Positions 44,322 to 52,740 are shown, counted from the stretch's first letter. The stretch: DNA of 64,000 nt from Prosthecodimorpha staleyi (GCF_018729455.1 NZ_JAHHZF010000003.1:96953-160952); one strand, 5' to 3'. Translations and numbers: made by a program. The notes: generated by a model not told the origin, from the letters alone.

Positions 44322-45764
44322 TCAGCCGAAGCGCGTCGCGGCCTTGGCGACGCCCTGCTCGCGCGACTTGCGCAGCACGGCCGCATAGTCCTCCCCGAAG
44401 ACCAGGCCGTTGAGCTTGACCGCCCCGTCCACGGCGGCGATCAGCGCGGCGCGGTCGACCGCCTGATTGGACTTCAGGTCGGCGAAGAGCTTGCCGTTCA
44501 GGACTTCGAGCGTCTGTTCGACCTGCTTGCGCGTGCGCACGATCAGGTCGTTGAGCGCGAGATTGTCGGAGGCCAGCCGCGCCTCGCCGAGCAGCCGCAC
44601 CGCGAATTCGGCATCCTCGTAGGTCGAGACATCGAAGCCGCCACCGAACGATCCGGCCAGCGATTCGACCCGGAGCGCGCGCCGGATCAGGCCGGGGGCC
44701 GCCTCGATTTCCTTGCCGATCAGTTCCGACATGTCGCGCCGGGCCGCACCGATGCGCTTGAACCAGTGCGGCACGGTCTCGATCTCGAAGGCGAATTGCA
44801 GATTGCGCAGCACCTCGTGGAAGTCGCGCAGCGCCCCGCCGACCTTCATGCGCTCGCGCCGGTCGGCGATCCTGCCGCGCACCAGCGTCACCTGGCGCTC
44901 GGTTTCCGACAGGGCGATGTCGATCATGCGCGCATAGCGGCTGCCGGCCAGAAGCCGCGCATCCTGGGTGGCCGCCAGACGAAGTGCCAGCGGGCCGAGC
45001 AGCCAGGGGGCGGTGACGCGCGACAGGATCGCGGCACCGACGAAGGCCGCGTCGATCTGGACCTGCTCGACCGCGGTGCGCACGACGGCGACCAGTTGCG
45101 CGGAATCGCTCGCCTCGGCGAGCCCGATGGATTTCGGCAGCTGCGCCGACAGGGTCAGGAACTGGCCGTCGCGCTGCAGGACATAGATCACGTCGCGCAA
45201 TTCGCGGGCGACCGTCTCGCCGCCGAGATGCACGGTCAGTTTCTGCCAGCCCTTGGGATCGGCTTCCGTTTCGCGCAGGCGGGTCAGCACCAGCGGCACC
45301 GCGGCCTTGCGGAATCGGCGGGCAACCGGACCGGCATCGGCCGCCGGGTCGCCGGGATCGGCGGCGAGCGCCTCCTCCCATTCGCGCCGGGCGACGTCGC
45401 GGATGATCCAGGTCCAGATCGGCTCGATCGCGGCCCGCGCGATGCGGCCGGTCTGCTTGAGCGGCAGGACGGTATCGATGGTGATGGCCGCGAATGGGGC
45501 GAGGCCGGCGGCCTCGAGCCGCTCACGCCAGTTCGCTCCTGCCGGCACCGGCGCGGCAGGCGCTGCGGCGGCAGGGGGCGTGGCGGCAGCGCGGGCGGCG
45601 TCGGGGAGATTGCCGATGGCCGCGATCACGGCTTCGGTGGCCAGCACCTCGTCGCCGCGCGCACCGGCATTCTGCATGGCGCGCAGGATCAGGCTGCGCG
45701 CTGCCGGCGACAGCGATTCCATGTAGGCCAGGACTTTGGACGTCACGAGCCCGTTGTCGGACAT
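44322..45764 (-). CDS. Conserved-looking hypothetical protein, 480 residues
   Basis: I do not recognise this family. The protein has no signal peptide or clear membrane segment. It has an alanine/proline-rich linker at about 60-76, then a mostly helical body (about 80-475) with well-formed amphipathic helices such as RDMSELIGKEIEAAPGLIRRALRVE and LASDNLALNDLIVRTRKQVEQTLEVLNGKLF. Base composition and codon use match neighbouring housekeeping genes. It is upstream of ccmI on the same strand, but a 320-base gap with a palindrome suggests a separate transcript. Probably a cytoplasmic protein of Rhizobiales with an undescribed role. Confidence 0.75.
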   Translation of the reverse strand: MSDNGLVTSKVLAYMESLSPAARSLILRAMQNAGARGDEVLATEAVIAAIGNLPDAARAAATPPAAAAPAAPVPAGANWRERLEAAGLAPFAAITIDTVLPLKQTGRIARAAIEPIWTWIIRDVARREWEEALAADPGDPAADAGPVARRFRKAAVPLVLTRLRETEADPKGWQKLTVHLGGETVARELRDVIYVLQRDGQFLTLSAQLPKSIGLAEASDSAQLVAVVRTAVEQVQIDAAFVGAAILSRVTAPWLLGPLALRLAATQDARLLAGSRYARMIDIALSETERQVTLVRGRIADRRERMKVGGALRDFHEVLRNLQFAFEIETVPHWFKRIGAARRDMSELIGKEIEAAPGLIRRALRVESLAGSFGGGFDVSTYEDAEFAVRLLGEARLASDNLALNDLIVRTRKQVEQTLEVLNGKLFADLKSNQAVDRAALIAAVDGAVKLNGLVFGEDYAAVLRKSREQGVAKAATRFG

Positions 45765-45863
45765 GTCTCTGGGGGCCTCGGCAGGACCTGGATTCTTCCC
45801 CAGCGTGACCAGAAACCGTTAAGAATATCCTTGCACCGGGAAACACTCGGAAACGGTCTGGAA

Positions 45864-46268
45864 TTACTGCAGGGGCCGCCAGCTGCCGTCGGGCTGCCGG
45901 CACGCGGTCGAGCGGACCACATCCTGCTTGGCCGCCGTGAGCACGACCTTATGGGTGTAGTCCCGGCAGGTATACTGGTTGACCGAATAGGCCGGTCCCG
46001 GCGTCACGCTGCCGGAATGGCCGTTCTGCGGGTTCTTCCACTCCCGCGCCGTGCCGGGCTGGCCATATTGCAGCGCGTCGTATTCGGCATCCGCCGAGAG
46101 CGCACGATCCTTGTCGTCGAGCGCACGCCCGGTCTCGCTGCCCAGCAGTGCGCCGAGCGTCGCCCCGAGGCCGAACCGGTCGCCGGACGGCTTCTCGTCC
46201 GTGCCCCCGCCGCATCCGGCAAGCCAGACCGTCACCATCACCACGCCGGCGAAACGAGCCGCAGCCAT
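45864..46268 (-). CDS. Outer-membrane lipoprotein, 17-kDa antigen/RT0821-like family
   Basis: About 134 residues. The lipobox VWLAGC puts the lipidated cysteine near residue 19. The glycine-zipper-like stretch FGLGATLGALLGSETGRALDDKDR is followed by the family's closing region, where CRDYTHKVVL...STACRQPDGSWRPLQ corresponds to the common 'CREYQ...GTACRQPDGSW' ending. Such lipoproteins sit in the outer membrane and have been linked to envelope integrity. ATG at 46268 follows a GAGAGG site. It is transcribed away from the FeuQ-like gene, with 291 bases between, in which nothing else is visible. Confidence 0.85.
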   Translation of the reverse strand: MAAARFAGVVMVTVWLAGCGGGTDEKPSGDRFGLGATLGALLGSETGRALDDKDRALSADAEYDALQYGQPGTAREWKNPQNGHSGSVTPGPAYSVNQYTCRDYTHKVVLTAAKQDVVRSTACRQPDGSWRPLQ

Positions 46269-46559
46269 CGCCCTGACCTCTCGTTCAAACGGTCCCGACG
46301 GCCGACCGCGACCCTCATCGCAATCGGTCCGGAACCTTCCCGTCACCTTCACCGACCTGCGCTCTGCATCGACCTTATGGCTGAATTATGCAGCGCCGCC
46401 CACATCGGGGCGCGCCGAAACGAATAGCACAAGTCCCGCGCCCACCGACGGCCGATGCCGCGTCCGTGAGCCGGAAGCCCTTGCGCTGATACAATTTTGC
46501 AACGCAACACGACGCTTCCGTCTGCCGCCCGCGACCGCCCGCCGAGGCCCAGAACCCGG

Positions 46560-47936
46560 TCAAAGCGCCGGCAGGACCAGTTCGCAGCGCAGGCCGCCGA
46601 GCGGGCTGTCGAGCAGTTGGAAGCGCCCGCCGTAGAGCACCGCGAGATCGGTCACGATCGACAGGCCGAGCCCCGTTCCGGGCACCGTCTCGTCCAGCCG
46701 TTGGCCGCGCTTGACCGCTTCGAGCCGTTTCTCCGGCGACAGGCCGGGGCCGTCGTCGTCGACCCAGATGGTCAGAAAGCGGCGGTCGTCGGCACGCGGA
46801 TTGCCCTCGATGCGCGCGGTGACCGAGACGCGCCCGATGCACCACTTGGAGGCGTTGTCCATCAGGTTGCCGAGGGTCTCTTCAAGGTCCTGCCGCTCGC
46901 CGCGGAAGCGCAGGCCGGGCTGGATGTCGGTCTCGACGACCACGCCCTTGCGCTCGAAGATCTTGCGCATCGCGCGGGCGAGCCGCTCGACCACCGGCTC
47001 CACGTCGGTCACCGCGCCGATCACCCGGCGCTGCGCCGCCATGCGGGCGCGCTCCAGATGGGTGTCGATATATTCGCGCATCAGGCCGGCCTGCTCGGCG
47101 ATGCGTGCGGCCAGCGTCCCCTCCGTCCCGCGCGCCTCGTTGGTGATCACCGAAAGCGGCGTCTTCAGCGCATGGGCGAGATTGCCGACATGGGTGCGCG
47201 CCCGCTCCATGGTTTCGCGGTTGGATTCGATCAGCGCGTTGAGCTCCTGGGCGAGCGGTTCGATTTCCGACGGGAAGGTGCCCTCGAGCCGCTCCGCCTC
47301 GCCGGAGCGGATGGCGAACAGGGCGCGGCGCATGCGCTCGATCGGGAACAGGCCGAGGCGGACCTGGAAATAGGTGGTGATGACGAGGCCGAAGCCGACC
47401 AGCGCCAGGATCAGCGCGGTCCGGGTCGAGAAGACGGTGATGTCCTCGTTGAGATCGCCCGCATTGCCGGCCACGGCGAGGCGGAAGGCGTTCTGCTCGT
47501 CGAAGGAGATCTCGCGCTCGATGATGCGCAGATCCTGCCGGTCCGGCCCCTGGATGTAGCCCTTGGCGGTCCGGTCGGCGCCCGGCGCGATGCCGACATC
47601 GGAGGGCAGCACGAGCACGTCGCCGACCAGCGACTTCGAGGCCACCACGACCTTGTTGTCGGCCGAGCGCCGCACCACCCAGTACCAGCCGGACAGCGGC
47701 AGTTCGAAGCGCGGTTCGCCGACATTGTCCGGCTCGCGGAAGGATCCGGCCGTGTCCGACTGCGCCGCGATCGCTCCGACGAGGGTCTTCAGATAGACAC
47801 CGAGCCGCTCGTCGAAGGCCCGTTCCGCCGAGCCGCGATAGACCGCGATCAGCACCGAGCCGGCGGCGGCCAGAGACAGGGCACTCCAGATCGCGGCGAG
47901 GACGAACAGGCGGAGGGCGAGCGAGCTACCCTGCAT
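46560..47936 (-). CDS. FeuQ/PhoQ-like sensor histidine kinase
   Basis: A 458-residue membrane kinase. Transmembrane segments at about 10-32 and 172-192 enclose a 140-residue periplasmic domain. Then come HAMP (about 193-245), phospho-acceptor H255 (HVGNLAHALKTPLS), N box NLMDNASKW, DDDGPGL and GTGLGLSIV. The SGWYW-V-V-R-R sensor block and the AHALKTPLSV motif are those of the Rhizobiales FeuQ/PhoQ-like kinases, which control envelope functions such as cyclic glucan export. The gene overlaps the regulator gene by 11 bases. Orthology is judged from motif and context only. Confidence 0.9.
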   Translation of the reverse strand: MQGSSLALRLFVLAAIWSALSLAAAGSVLIAVYRGSAERAFDERLGVYLKTLVGAIAAQSDTAGSFREPDNVGEPRFELPLSGWYWVVRRSADNKVVVASKSLVGDVLVLPSDVGIAPGADRTAKGYIQGPDRQDLRIIEREISFDEQNAFRLAVAGNAGDLNEDITVFSTRTALILALVGFGLVITTYFQVRLGLFPIERMRRALFAIRSGEAERLEGTFPSEIEPLAQELNALIESNRETMERARTHVGNLAHALKTPLSVITNEARGTEGTLAARIAEQAGLMREYIDTHLERARMAAQRRVIGAVTDVEPVVERLARAMRKIFERKGVVVETDIQPGLRFRGERQDLEETLGNLMDNASKWCIGRVSVTARIEGNPRADDRRFLTIWVDDDGPGLSPEKRLEAVKRGQRLDETVPGTGLGLSIVTDLAVLYGGRFQLLDSPLGGLRCELVLPAL

Positions 47937-48597
47937 CGCCCGTCAAACCCACCGTGTAGCCGAGGCCGCGTATGGTCTGGATGATGTCGACCCCGAGCTT
48001 CTTGCGCAGGCGCCCGATGAAAACCTCGATGGTATTGGAATCGCGGTCGAAATCCTGATCGTACAGGTGCTCGACCAGTTCCGTGCGCGACACCACCCGG
48101 CCCTGGTGCAGCATCATGTAGCTGAGCAGCCGGTATTCGTGCGAGGTCAGCTTGACCAGATGGCCCGATACGGTGACGCGTCCCGATCGGGCATCGAGCC
48201 GGACCGGGCCGCATTCGATCTCGTTCGACGCGTGGCCGGCCGAGCGGCGCACCAGCGCCCGGACCCGGGCCAGCACCTCTTCCATGTGGAACGGCTTGGC
48301 CACGTAGTCGTCGGCGCCGGCATCGATGCCGGCGACCTTGTCGGACCAGCGGTCGCGCGCGGTCAGCAGCAGCACGGGCATCTTGCGCCCGTCCCGCCGC
48401 CATTGTTCGAGCACCGAGAGCCCGTCCATCTTGGGCAGGCCGATGTCGAGGATCACCGCGTCATAGGGCTCGGTATCGCCGAGGAAGTGCCCCTCCTCGC
48501 CGTCCCGGGCCTGATCGACCGCGTAACCCGCCTCCTTCAGCGCTTCGACGATCTGTGTGTTCAGATTGGCATCGTCTTCGACAACCAGCAGCCGCAC
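47926..48597 (-). CDS. FeuP/PhoP-like OmpR-family response regulator
   Basis: A 223-residue regulator. The receiver has E7-D8-D9, D51 (AVILDIGLPKMDG), T79 and K101 (YVAKPFHMEEVLARVRALVRR). The winged-helix domain has LDARSGRVTVSGHLVKLTSHEYRLLSYMM and ends GLGYTVGL. It is the partner of the overlapping kinase gene (46560-47936). A small exported PepSY-like protein gene starts 39 bases upstream on the same strand, the arrangement seen for FeuN-FeuP-FeuQ in rhizobia. Confidence 0.92.
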   Translation of the reverse strand: MRLLVVEDDANLNTQIVEALKEAGYAVDQARDGEEGHFLGDTEPYDAVILDIGLPKMDGLSVLEQWRRDGRKMPVLLLTARDRWSDKVAGIDAGADDYVAKPFHMEEVLARVRALVRRSAGHASNEIECGPVRLDARSGRVTVSGHLVKLTSHEYRLLSYMMLHQGRVVSRTELVEHLYDQDFDRDSNTIEVFIGRLRKKLGVDIIQTIRGLGYTVGLTGDAG

Positions 48598-48635
48598 GCC
48601 GTGCTCCCCTCGATAAACCCCGAGTCCGTCCGACT

Positions 48636-48971
48636 TCAGCGCTTATCGTACATGAATTGTCCAGAGCTGGCATCGAGAACCACTTTGCGCACCAGACCGT
48701 CGCGGGTCAGCACCGTGACCCGGTAGGCGAGCTTGCCGGCATCCAGGCAAAGATCGGCCTTGACGATATCGCCTTCGAGCTGGCGGCGGATTTCGGCGAG
48801 CTTGCGCGCCCGGCCTTCGAGCAGGGCCTCCTGCATCGCCCCGAAGGTCAGGCACTCGCCGACCGGCGTCTGCGCCACGACATTGCCCGGCGCGAAGGCG
48901 GCGAGCGCCGGCGCGAGCATGCCGCAGGCCGTGACGGCCGCGAGACAGAGGGAGGCGATTTTCCTGACCAT
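48636..48971 (-). CDS. Small exported PepSY-like protein upstream of the FeuPQ-like pair
   Basis: A 111-residue periplasmic protein. The signal peptide (MVRKIASLCLAAVTACGMLAPALA) is followed by about 85 residues ending in LAYRVTVLTRDGLVRKVVLDASSGQFM, the beta-hairpin typical of the PepSY fold, where a helix (MQEALLEGRARKLAEI) precedes the sheet. Three cysteines are present, of which C40 and C75 are in the mature part. In rhizobia the small periplasmic protein FeuN, encoded just before feuPQ, restrains the kinase; this gene has the same position and export, so a similar role is proposed. No direct sequence identity to FeuN is claimed. Confidence 0.75.
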   Translation of the reverse strand: MVRKIASLCLAAVTACGMLAPALAAFAPGNVVAQTPVGECLTFGAMQEALLEGRARKLAEIRRQLEGDIVKADLCLDAGKLAYRVTVLTRDGLVRKVVLDASSGQFMYDKR

Positions 48972-49125
48972 GGGCGCAGATCTAGTCCGGCGGGACTGAA
49001 CCGGGGATGAACGTCCGCCATACGGCATCTCCGTCCCGGATGCCAGCATCCGCCGCCGCAGGCGGGATCGAGCTCGAAGTCCGCGACCCGGCGCGAATGC
49101 CGGATTGCGGCCCCCCCGGCGCCGG

Positions 49126-49368
49126 TCACCCCGGCGGGCACAACGCAGCGACCACGGCATTGTGCGCCTTGATCGCCCGGATGGTTTCGTCGGTGTCGGC
49201 CTGCGACCAGGCGATCGGCTCGGCGAGGCGGCAATAGACCGCCGCCGGGCGCGTCGGGTCGGTCGCGCGGTCAGTCGCGACGGTGGCCGTCGTCGGCGCG
49301 CAGGCGGTCGGGATCGTCGAGAGAACGAACAGCAGCGCGGCGCGCCGCGCGGGCAAGATCGACGGCAC
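49126..49368 (-). CDS. Rz1-like outer-membrane spanin candidate
   Basis: An 80-residue protein from a GTG at 49368. It has a short hydrophobic signal (ALLFVLSTIPTAC) with a cysteine at about 23 that could be lipidated, although proline at -3 makes the lipobox imperfect. The mature part is small, with a proline-containing segment (DPTRPAAVYCRLAEP). Ninety-eight bases of the gene lie in another frame inside the upstream Rz-like gene. That overlapping architecture is the hallmark of Rz/Rz1 spanin pairs, which fuse inner and outer membranes at phage lysis. It is the last gene of the lysis set, next to the boundary with the FeuPQ region. Confidence 0.5.
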   Translation of the reverse strand: MPSILPARRAALLFVLSTIPTACAPTTATVATDRATDPTRPAAVYCRLAEPIAWSQADTDETIRAIKAHNAVVAALCPPG

Positions 49369-49495
49369 GGATCATCTCCTCCATCCGGCGGGCGCAATCC
49401 TCGGCAAGCGGATCGGCGCCGCCGCGCCGGCCCGCATGGGCGATGAGTGCGGCGGCGAGCGCGACCAGCGCGCGGGCCAGGGCGAGCCATCCCAT
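49271..49495 (-). CDS. Rz-like inner-membrane spanin candidate
   Basis: A 74-residue protein with one N-terminal membrane segment (MGWLALARALVALAAALIAHAG) and a charged helical tail (LAEDCARRMEEMIRAVDLARAARRAAVRSLDD), the i-spanin layout in reduced size. Its 3' half overlaps the Rz1-like frame (49126-49368) by 98 bases. The stop of the holin-like gene is 6 bases upstream. Alternative: a second small holin-like protein. Confidence 0.48.
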   Translation of the reverse strand: MGWLALARALVALAAALIAHAGRRGGADPLAEDCARRMEEMIRAVDLARAARRAAVRSLDDPDRLRADDGHRRD

Positions 49496-49501
49496 CTCGG
49501 G

Positions 49502-49729
49502 CTAGCCGATCGCCTTGGTGGCGCGCACCCGGCCCCAGATGGCGAGGCCGGCGCCGGCGATCACGATCAGCCGGTCCCAGACCTCGATCAGGCTGCCGAT
49601 CAGATCGAGCGCGGCGGCCTGATCGGACGGCGCGATCGCATAGCCGCCGAGGCCGGCGATCGAGGCCAGGATGGCGAGGAGCGCGCCCCAGACGGTGCGC
49701 GACTGCAGAAGGGTCTTGGTCTCGGTCAT
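49502..49729 (-). CDS. Holin-like small membrane protein
   Basis: A 75-residue protein with two membrane segments (about 13-33, VWGALLAILASIAGLGGYAIA, and 50-66, VWDRLIVIAGAGLAIWG) and a short basic tail (RVRATKAIG). The T-K-T-x-x-x-S-R-T-V-W-G-A-L N-terminus is common in the small phage proteins that lie next to endolysins in alphaproteobacterial phages. It would form the pore or pinhole that releases or activates the endolysin encoded 8 bases upstream. Confidence 0.68.
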   Translation of the reverse strand: MTETKTLLQSRTVWGALLAILASIAGLGGYAIAPSDQAAALDLIGSLIEVWDRLIVIAGAGLAIWGRVRATKAIG

Positions 49730-49737
49730 GGCGGTCC

Positions 49738-50283
49738 TCAGGCTTCCTGGGTGGAGACGGCGAGGCCGGCCGGACGTGCGGCCGGCACGGCATCGGCGAC
49801 GAGGGCGACGCCGTCCGGCCAGCGGATGCCGGTCGGACGCCCGGCGTCGTCGACGAGAAGGCGGCTCTTGGCGATCGCGGCACGGCTGACACGGTTGCCC
49901 TGGTTGCCGCCGAGGACGTGGTAGTGGGTCGCGTCCTCGCCCTCGTAGAGCCCGACATGGCCGCCGCCCTCGCGCGTGAAGACCAGCACGGCCCCCGGCA
50001 CCGGCCGCTCCAGCCGCCGGCCCCAGGCCCCCCAGCTGCGTGCGGCCAGCGGGTTCGGCAGCGGCGGCATCAACCCGGCGTCGACCACCGCCCAGGCGAC
50101 GGCCAGGCCGCACCAGGGAATGTCGTCGTCCTCGTAATAGGCACCGATCCAGTCGAGCCGCGGATGCGCGGCCGCGACCTTGCGCGCCATGGCGAGAATG
50201 CGCGGGGTCGAGCCCGGGCCGGGCGTTTCGGCAAGGCCGATCGTGGCGGCGAGCCGGGCATGCCAAGGGGCGGCGGACGTCAT
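49738..50283 (-). CDS. Putative phage/GTA endolysin, TIGR02594-type NlpC/CHAP-like
   Basis: A 181-residue cell-wall hydrolase candidate. It has a catalytic cysteine C58 in DDIPWCGLAVAWAV and a histidine H109 in EGGGHVGLYEGED, followed by the GGNQGNRVSRAAI block typical of TIGR02594 proteins. The PWCG-A-x-x-x-W and GHVG pairing is that of CHAP/NlpC-type amidases. No signal peptide, so release would need the holin-like protein encoded next. ATG at 50283 follows GGAGGTGTCCC. A 240-base noncoding gap lies upstream. Confidence 0.75.
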   Translation of the reverse strand: MTSAAPWHARLAATIGLAETPGPGSTPRILAMARKVAAAHPRLDWIGAYYEDDDIPWCGLAVAWAVVDAGLMPPLPNPLAARSWGAWGRRLERPVPGAVLVFTREGGGHVGLYEGEDATHYHVLGGNQGNRVSRAAIAKSRLLVDDAGRPTGIRWPDGVALVADAVPAARPAGLAVSTQEA

Positions 50284-50523
50284 GGGACACCTCCGGGAGA
50301 GGACGAACGGGATGGGATGGAATGGGGGCTGGACCGCCCGAAGCCGCCGGATCGGCCGGCACGGGTCCGCAGGCCCGAATGCCCGCGAGGACTGGCCGGA
50401 ATGGCGCGCGGCTCGGCATCGGCCAGCCGGCAGATTGGCGGGCAGGCAATTGGCAGGCAGGGCATGGCCAGGCGGGATATGGCCAGCCCGGGCATGGATG
50501 GGCCGACCGCGGGCGGTCCGCGG
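50284..50523. other. 240-base noncoding gap with short degenerate repeats inside the tail operon
   Basis: No gene is seen in a region where other genes overlap or nearly touch. The sequence is built of degenerate short units (GGCAGGCAATTGGCAGGCA, GGCATGGCCAGGCGGGATATGG, CCCGGGCATGGATGG), which suggests slippage or a decayed segment. Confidence 0.5.
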
Positions 50524-50865
50524 TCAAGCGAAGACGCAGGCCGGACTGTCCGGCGACACCTGCTTGACGGCGAGCGGTTCCGGCACCACCCAGCCGTCCG
50601 GCGCGAGCAGGTTGACGTGGCAGCCCTCGGCCGGCGCCAAGATCGGCAGGCCGTCGGCATCGAGCGCGCCGGTCGGCAGGGCGACGATGCCGGTGCCGAA
50701 GACGGGGTCGGGATAGACCGGCCCGGCCGCGGTCATGACCAGCGGCGGCAGAACCGGGCCGGTCTCGGTCTCTGTCTCTGTCCGTGGCACGGCCGTCAGG
50801 CCGGCCGCGCCGAGCAGGGCCAGGGCTTCGGTGCGATCGGTGAAGCGCAGGAAGATCGTCCTCAT
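50524..50865 (-). CDS. Small tail-tip associated protein of unknown function
   Basis: A 113-residue protein starting MRTIFLRFTDRTEALALLGAAGL, followed by a T-E repeat (RTETETETG) and a compact beta-rich C-terminus (CHVNLLAPDGWVVPEP). Similar small proteins occur downstream of fibre genes in many alphaproteobacterial prophages, but I cannot name the family. The start overlaps the stop of the 409-residue gene upstream in an ATGA, so the two are coupled and probably work together. Confidence 0.65.
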   Translation of the reverse strand: MRTIFLRFTDRTEALALLGAAGLTAVPRTETETETGPVLPPLVMTAAGPVYPDPVFGTGIVALPTGALDADGLPILAPAEGCHVNLLAPDGWVVPEPLAVKQVSPDSPACVFA

Positions 50866-52091
50866 GCCGCGAGCCTCGCTTGGGCAACGGCGCCGGCCGC
50901 CGACGGCTGATCGGTCAGCATCCAGCCGACCAGTTGGCGCAGCCGCAGGATCTGTCCGGTCGAAAGTCCGGTCGATGCTCCGATATAGACCGTCGTCGGC
51001 CAGGAATTGGTCTGCGCCGCGGAGGCGCCCGCACCATTGACGGCGAGCCGTGCCCCCGAGGCGCCCCAACCGGCGCAGATGCCGAGCGCGCCGGGAATGA
51101 CATCCGTGCCGACCCCGAGCGCCAGCGCCGATGTTGCATTGAAGATGGCGACGCGGGTGTTCGGCGTATTGGTCGCCCTGATGAGATTGAGACCGTCGCC
51201 GAGCCCGACGATCTGCTGCCCGGCCTGCGCCACCGGGATGGTGCCGCGCCAGGCGATCGCGGCCGAGGCGCCCTGGATGGCCGCGGCCGCGCCGGCGGCG
51301 ATCTGGCAGAGGTCGGTCGCGCGGGTGACGGCGGCCAGCGTGTCGCCCGGGATGATCGAACCCTGCGACACCGCCTCGACGAGCTGCGGCAGGATGAAAT
51401 GGACCACCGATCCGGCATTGGCCCCGATCTCCAGCCCTGCGCCGGTGCTGGCCGGGGTGACATTGGCCGACCCGGTCCAGGCATAGGCGCTGCCGGCGAC
51501 GGAGGCCGAGCCGGTCCCGCCGGTCAGAAACACGGATGCGGCTGCACCGGTGCGCCGGGCATAGATGCCGAACGAATGGGCGTTGGTGTTGCCGACCGCG
51601 CCGGAGACCTTGGCCCAGGCCGCGCCCGTGCCGGCGGAATTGTCTAACCTGTAGACCGTCCCGCCGGTGCAGATCGCCGACAGGCCGGCCGCCGTCAGGG
51701 CGGCGCTGTCGTCGACGACCGAGAGCACCGCGGCGGCATCGCCGGTCTTGGTGACATTCGACGTGTCGACCGGATTGTGCTTGCGCGCCGTGATCTTGTT
51801 GGTCGCCGGTCCCTCCAGCAGCAGTTCGGGCGTACCATTGCTCCAGTCGATCCGGACTTCGTTGGCGCCGGCGGCCCTCAGGCTGCCGTCGGCATCGCAA
51901 TAGGTCTTGCCGGCGCCGGAGGTGACGCCCAGCACCGCGGCGAGCGGCACGGCCGCGCCGCCGACGACGCACCGGCGGCCGGCGATATCGGCGACGAAGC
52001 CCGGCGCAACGCCGTCGAGCAGGTGCTCCGGCCGGCGCCACCAGGGCGCGGCGCCGGCGAGCAGCCGACGCGGGGGCAGCATCAGGCCCAT
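50862..52091 (-). CDS. Putative phage tail-tip/fibre protein, unrecognised
   Basis: A 409-residue protein without a signal peptide. It is rich in G, A, S and T. The N-terminus (PWWRRPEHLLDGVAPGFVADIAG) leads to an alternating beta-strand region with TNKITARKHNPVDTSNVTKTG and a jelly-roll-like middle (SFGIYARRTGAAASVFLTGGTG). The C-terminal helix with QILRLRQLVGWML resembles the end of concanavalin-like phage proteins. It may bind cell-surface glycans. It follows the 202-residue gene by 3 bases and overlaps the next gene, so it belongs to the tail operon. Confidence 0.7.
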   Translation of the reverse strand: MGLMLPPRRLLAGAAPWWRRPEHLLDGVAPGFVADIAGRRCVVGGAAVPLAAVLGVTSGAGKTYCDADGSLRAAGANEVRIDWSNGTPELLLEGPATNKITARKHNPVDTSNVTKTGDAAAVLSVVDDSAALTAAGLSAICTGGTVYRLDNSAGTGAAWAKVSGAVGNTNAHSFGIYARRTGAAASVFLTGGTGSASVAGSAYAWTGSANVTPASTGAGLEIGANAGSVVHFILPQLVEAVSQGSIIPGDTLAAVTRATDLCQIAAGAAAAIQGASAAIAWRGTIPVAQAGQQIVGLGDGLNLIRATNTPNTRVAIFNATSALALGVGTDVIPGALGICAGWGASGARLAVNGAGASAAQTNSWPTTVYIGASTGLSTGQILRLRQLVGWMLTDQPSAAGAVAQARLAA

Positions 52092-52094
52092 GGC

Positions 52095-52703
52095 TCAGTC
52101 CACCGCGATGTTGGCCGACACGGCGGCGAGGTCGGCCGCGGTGCCGAGCGTCGGAGCGGCCCGCCAGACGAGCGCCAGCCAGATGTCCTGGCCGCTCGAA
52201 AGCTTGATCGAGCGGGCAAGCTGGTTGGCCTCGTAGAGCGTGCCGCCGCCGAGGCTGGTGATGCGGGTGAGGGAGACCGCCCCGATCACCTTGTCGAGAT
52301 CGGCGGCCGCGACCGCGAGGGCGGCATTGTCGGTGATCGTCGAGGCTGCCGGATCGGCGCGGAACAGGATGGCGTCGAGCGCCGCCGTCAGGCCGGCCGT
52401 CTTCAGCGCGACGGTCAGGTCCTGCAGGTAGCCCGAACCGCCGGCGACGCGCAGGGCGCCGGCGAGCGGCATCTTGGCGCCGAGCGCATCGCCGGACGCA
52501 TAGGCCGTGGTCGAGGTCGCCGGCAGGCTGGCCGGCGCCGAACGGATGATCCGCCCGCCGACCTCGCCGAGATGGGCCTCGGAGGCACCGCCGACGATCG
52601 GCAGCGGGTCGCTGTTGGCGTCGATAACGACGGCCGGCACGGCGCGCCCGTCGGAGCGCACGAGAAGGCGTTGTCCGGTGACGGACTGGGTTTCGGTCGG
52701 CAT
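52095..52703 (-). CDS. Putative tail-tip protein, unrecognised
   Basis: A 202-residue protein, beta-rich, with DGRAVPAVVIDANSDPLPI near the start and a later TLYEANQLARSIKLSSGQDIWLALVWRAAPTLG segment. The latter (SGQ-D-I-W-L-A-L-x-W-R) recurs in structural phage proteins. ATG at 52703 follows an AGGA site. It sits between the S74-type fibre gene and the 409-residue gene, spacing 37 and 3 bases. Probably part of the receptor-binding tip; function not known. Confidence 0.65.
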   Translation of the reverse strand: MPTETQSVTGQRLLVRSDGRAVPAVVIDANSDPLPIVGGASEAHLGEVGGRIIRSAPASLPATSTTAYASGDALGAKMPLAGALRVAGGSGYLQDLTVALKTAGLTAALDAILFRADPAASTITDNAALAVAAADLDKVIGAVSLTRITSLGGGTLYEANQLARSIKLSSGQDIWLALVWRAAPTLGTAADLAAVSANIAVD

Positions 52704-52740
52704 TTGGCGTTCCTGCGGCGGGAGGGAGGGGAAGCCCGGA

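Noticed and set aside
48972..49125. Attachment site bordering the tail module
   Set aside because: No tRNA gene or matching direct repeat was seen at both edges (about 49 kb and 63 kb).
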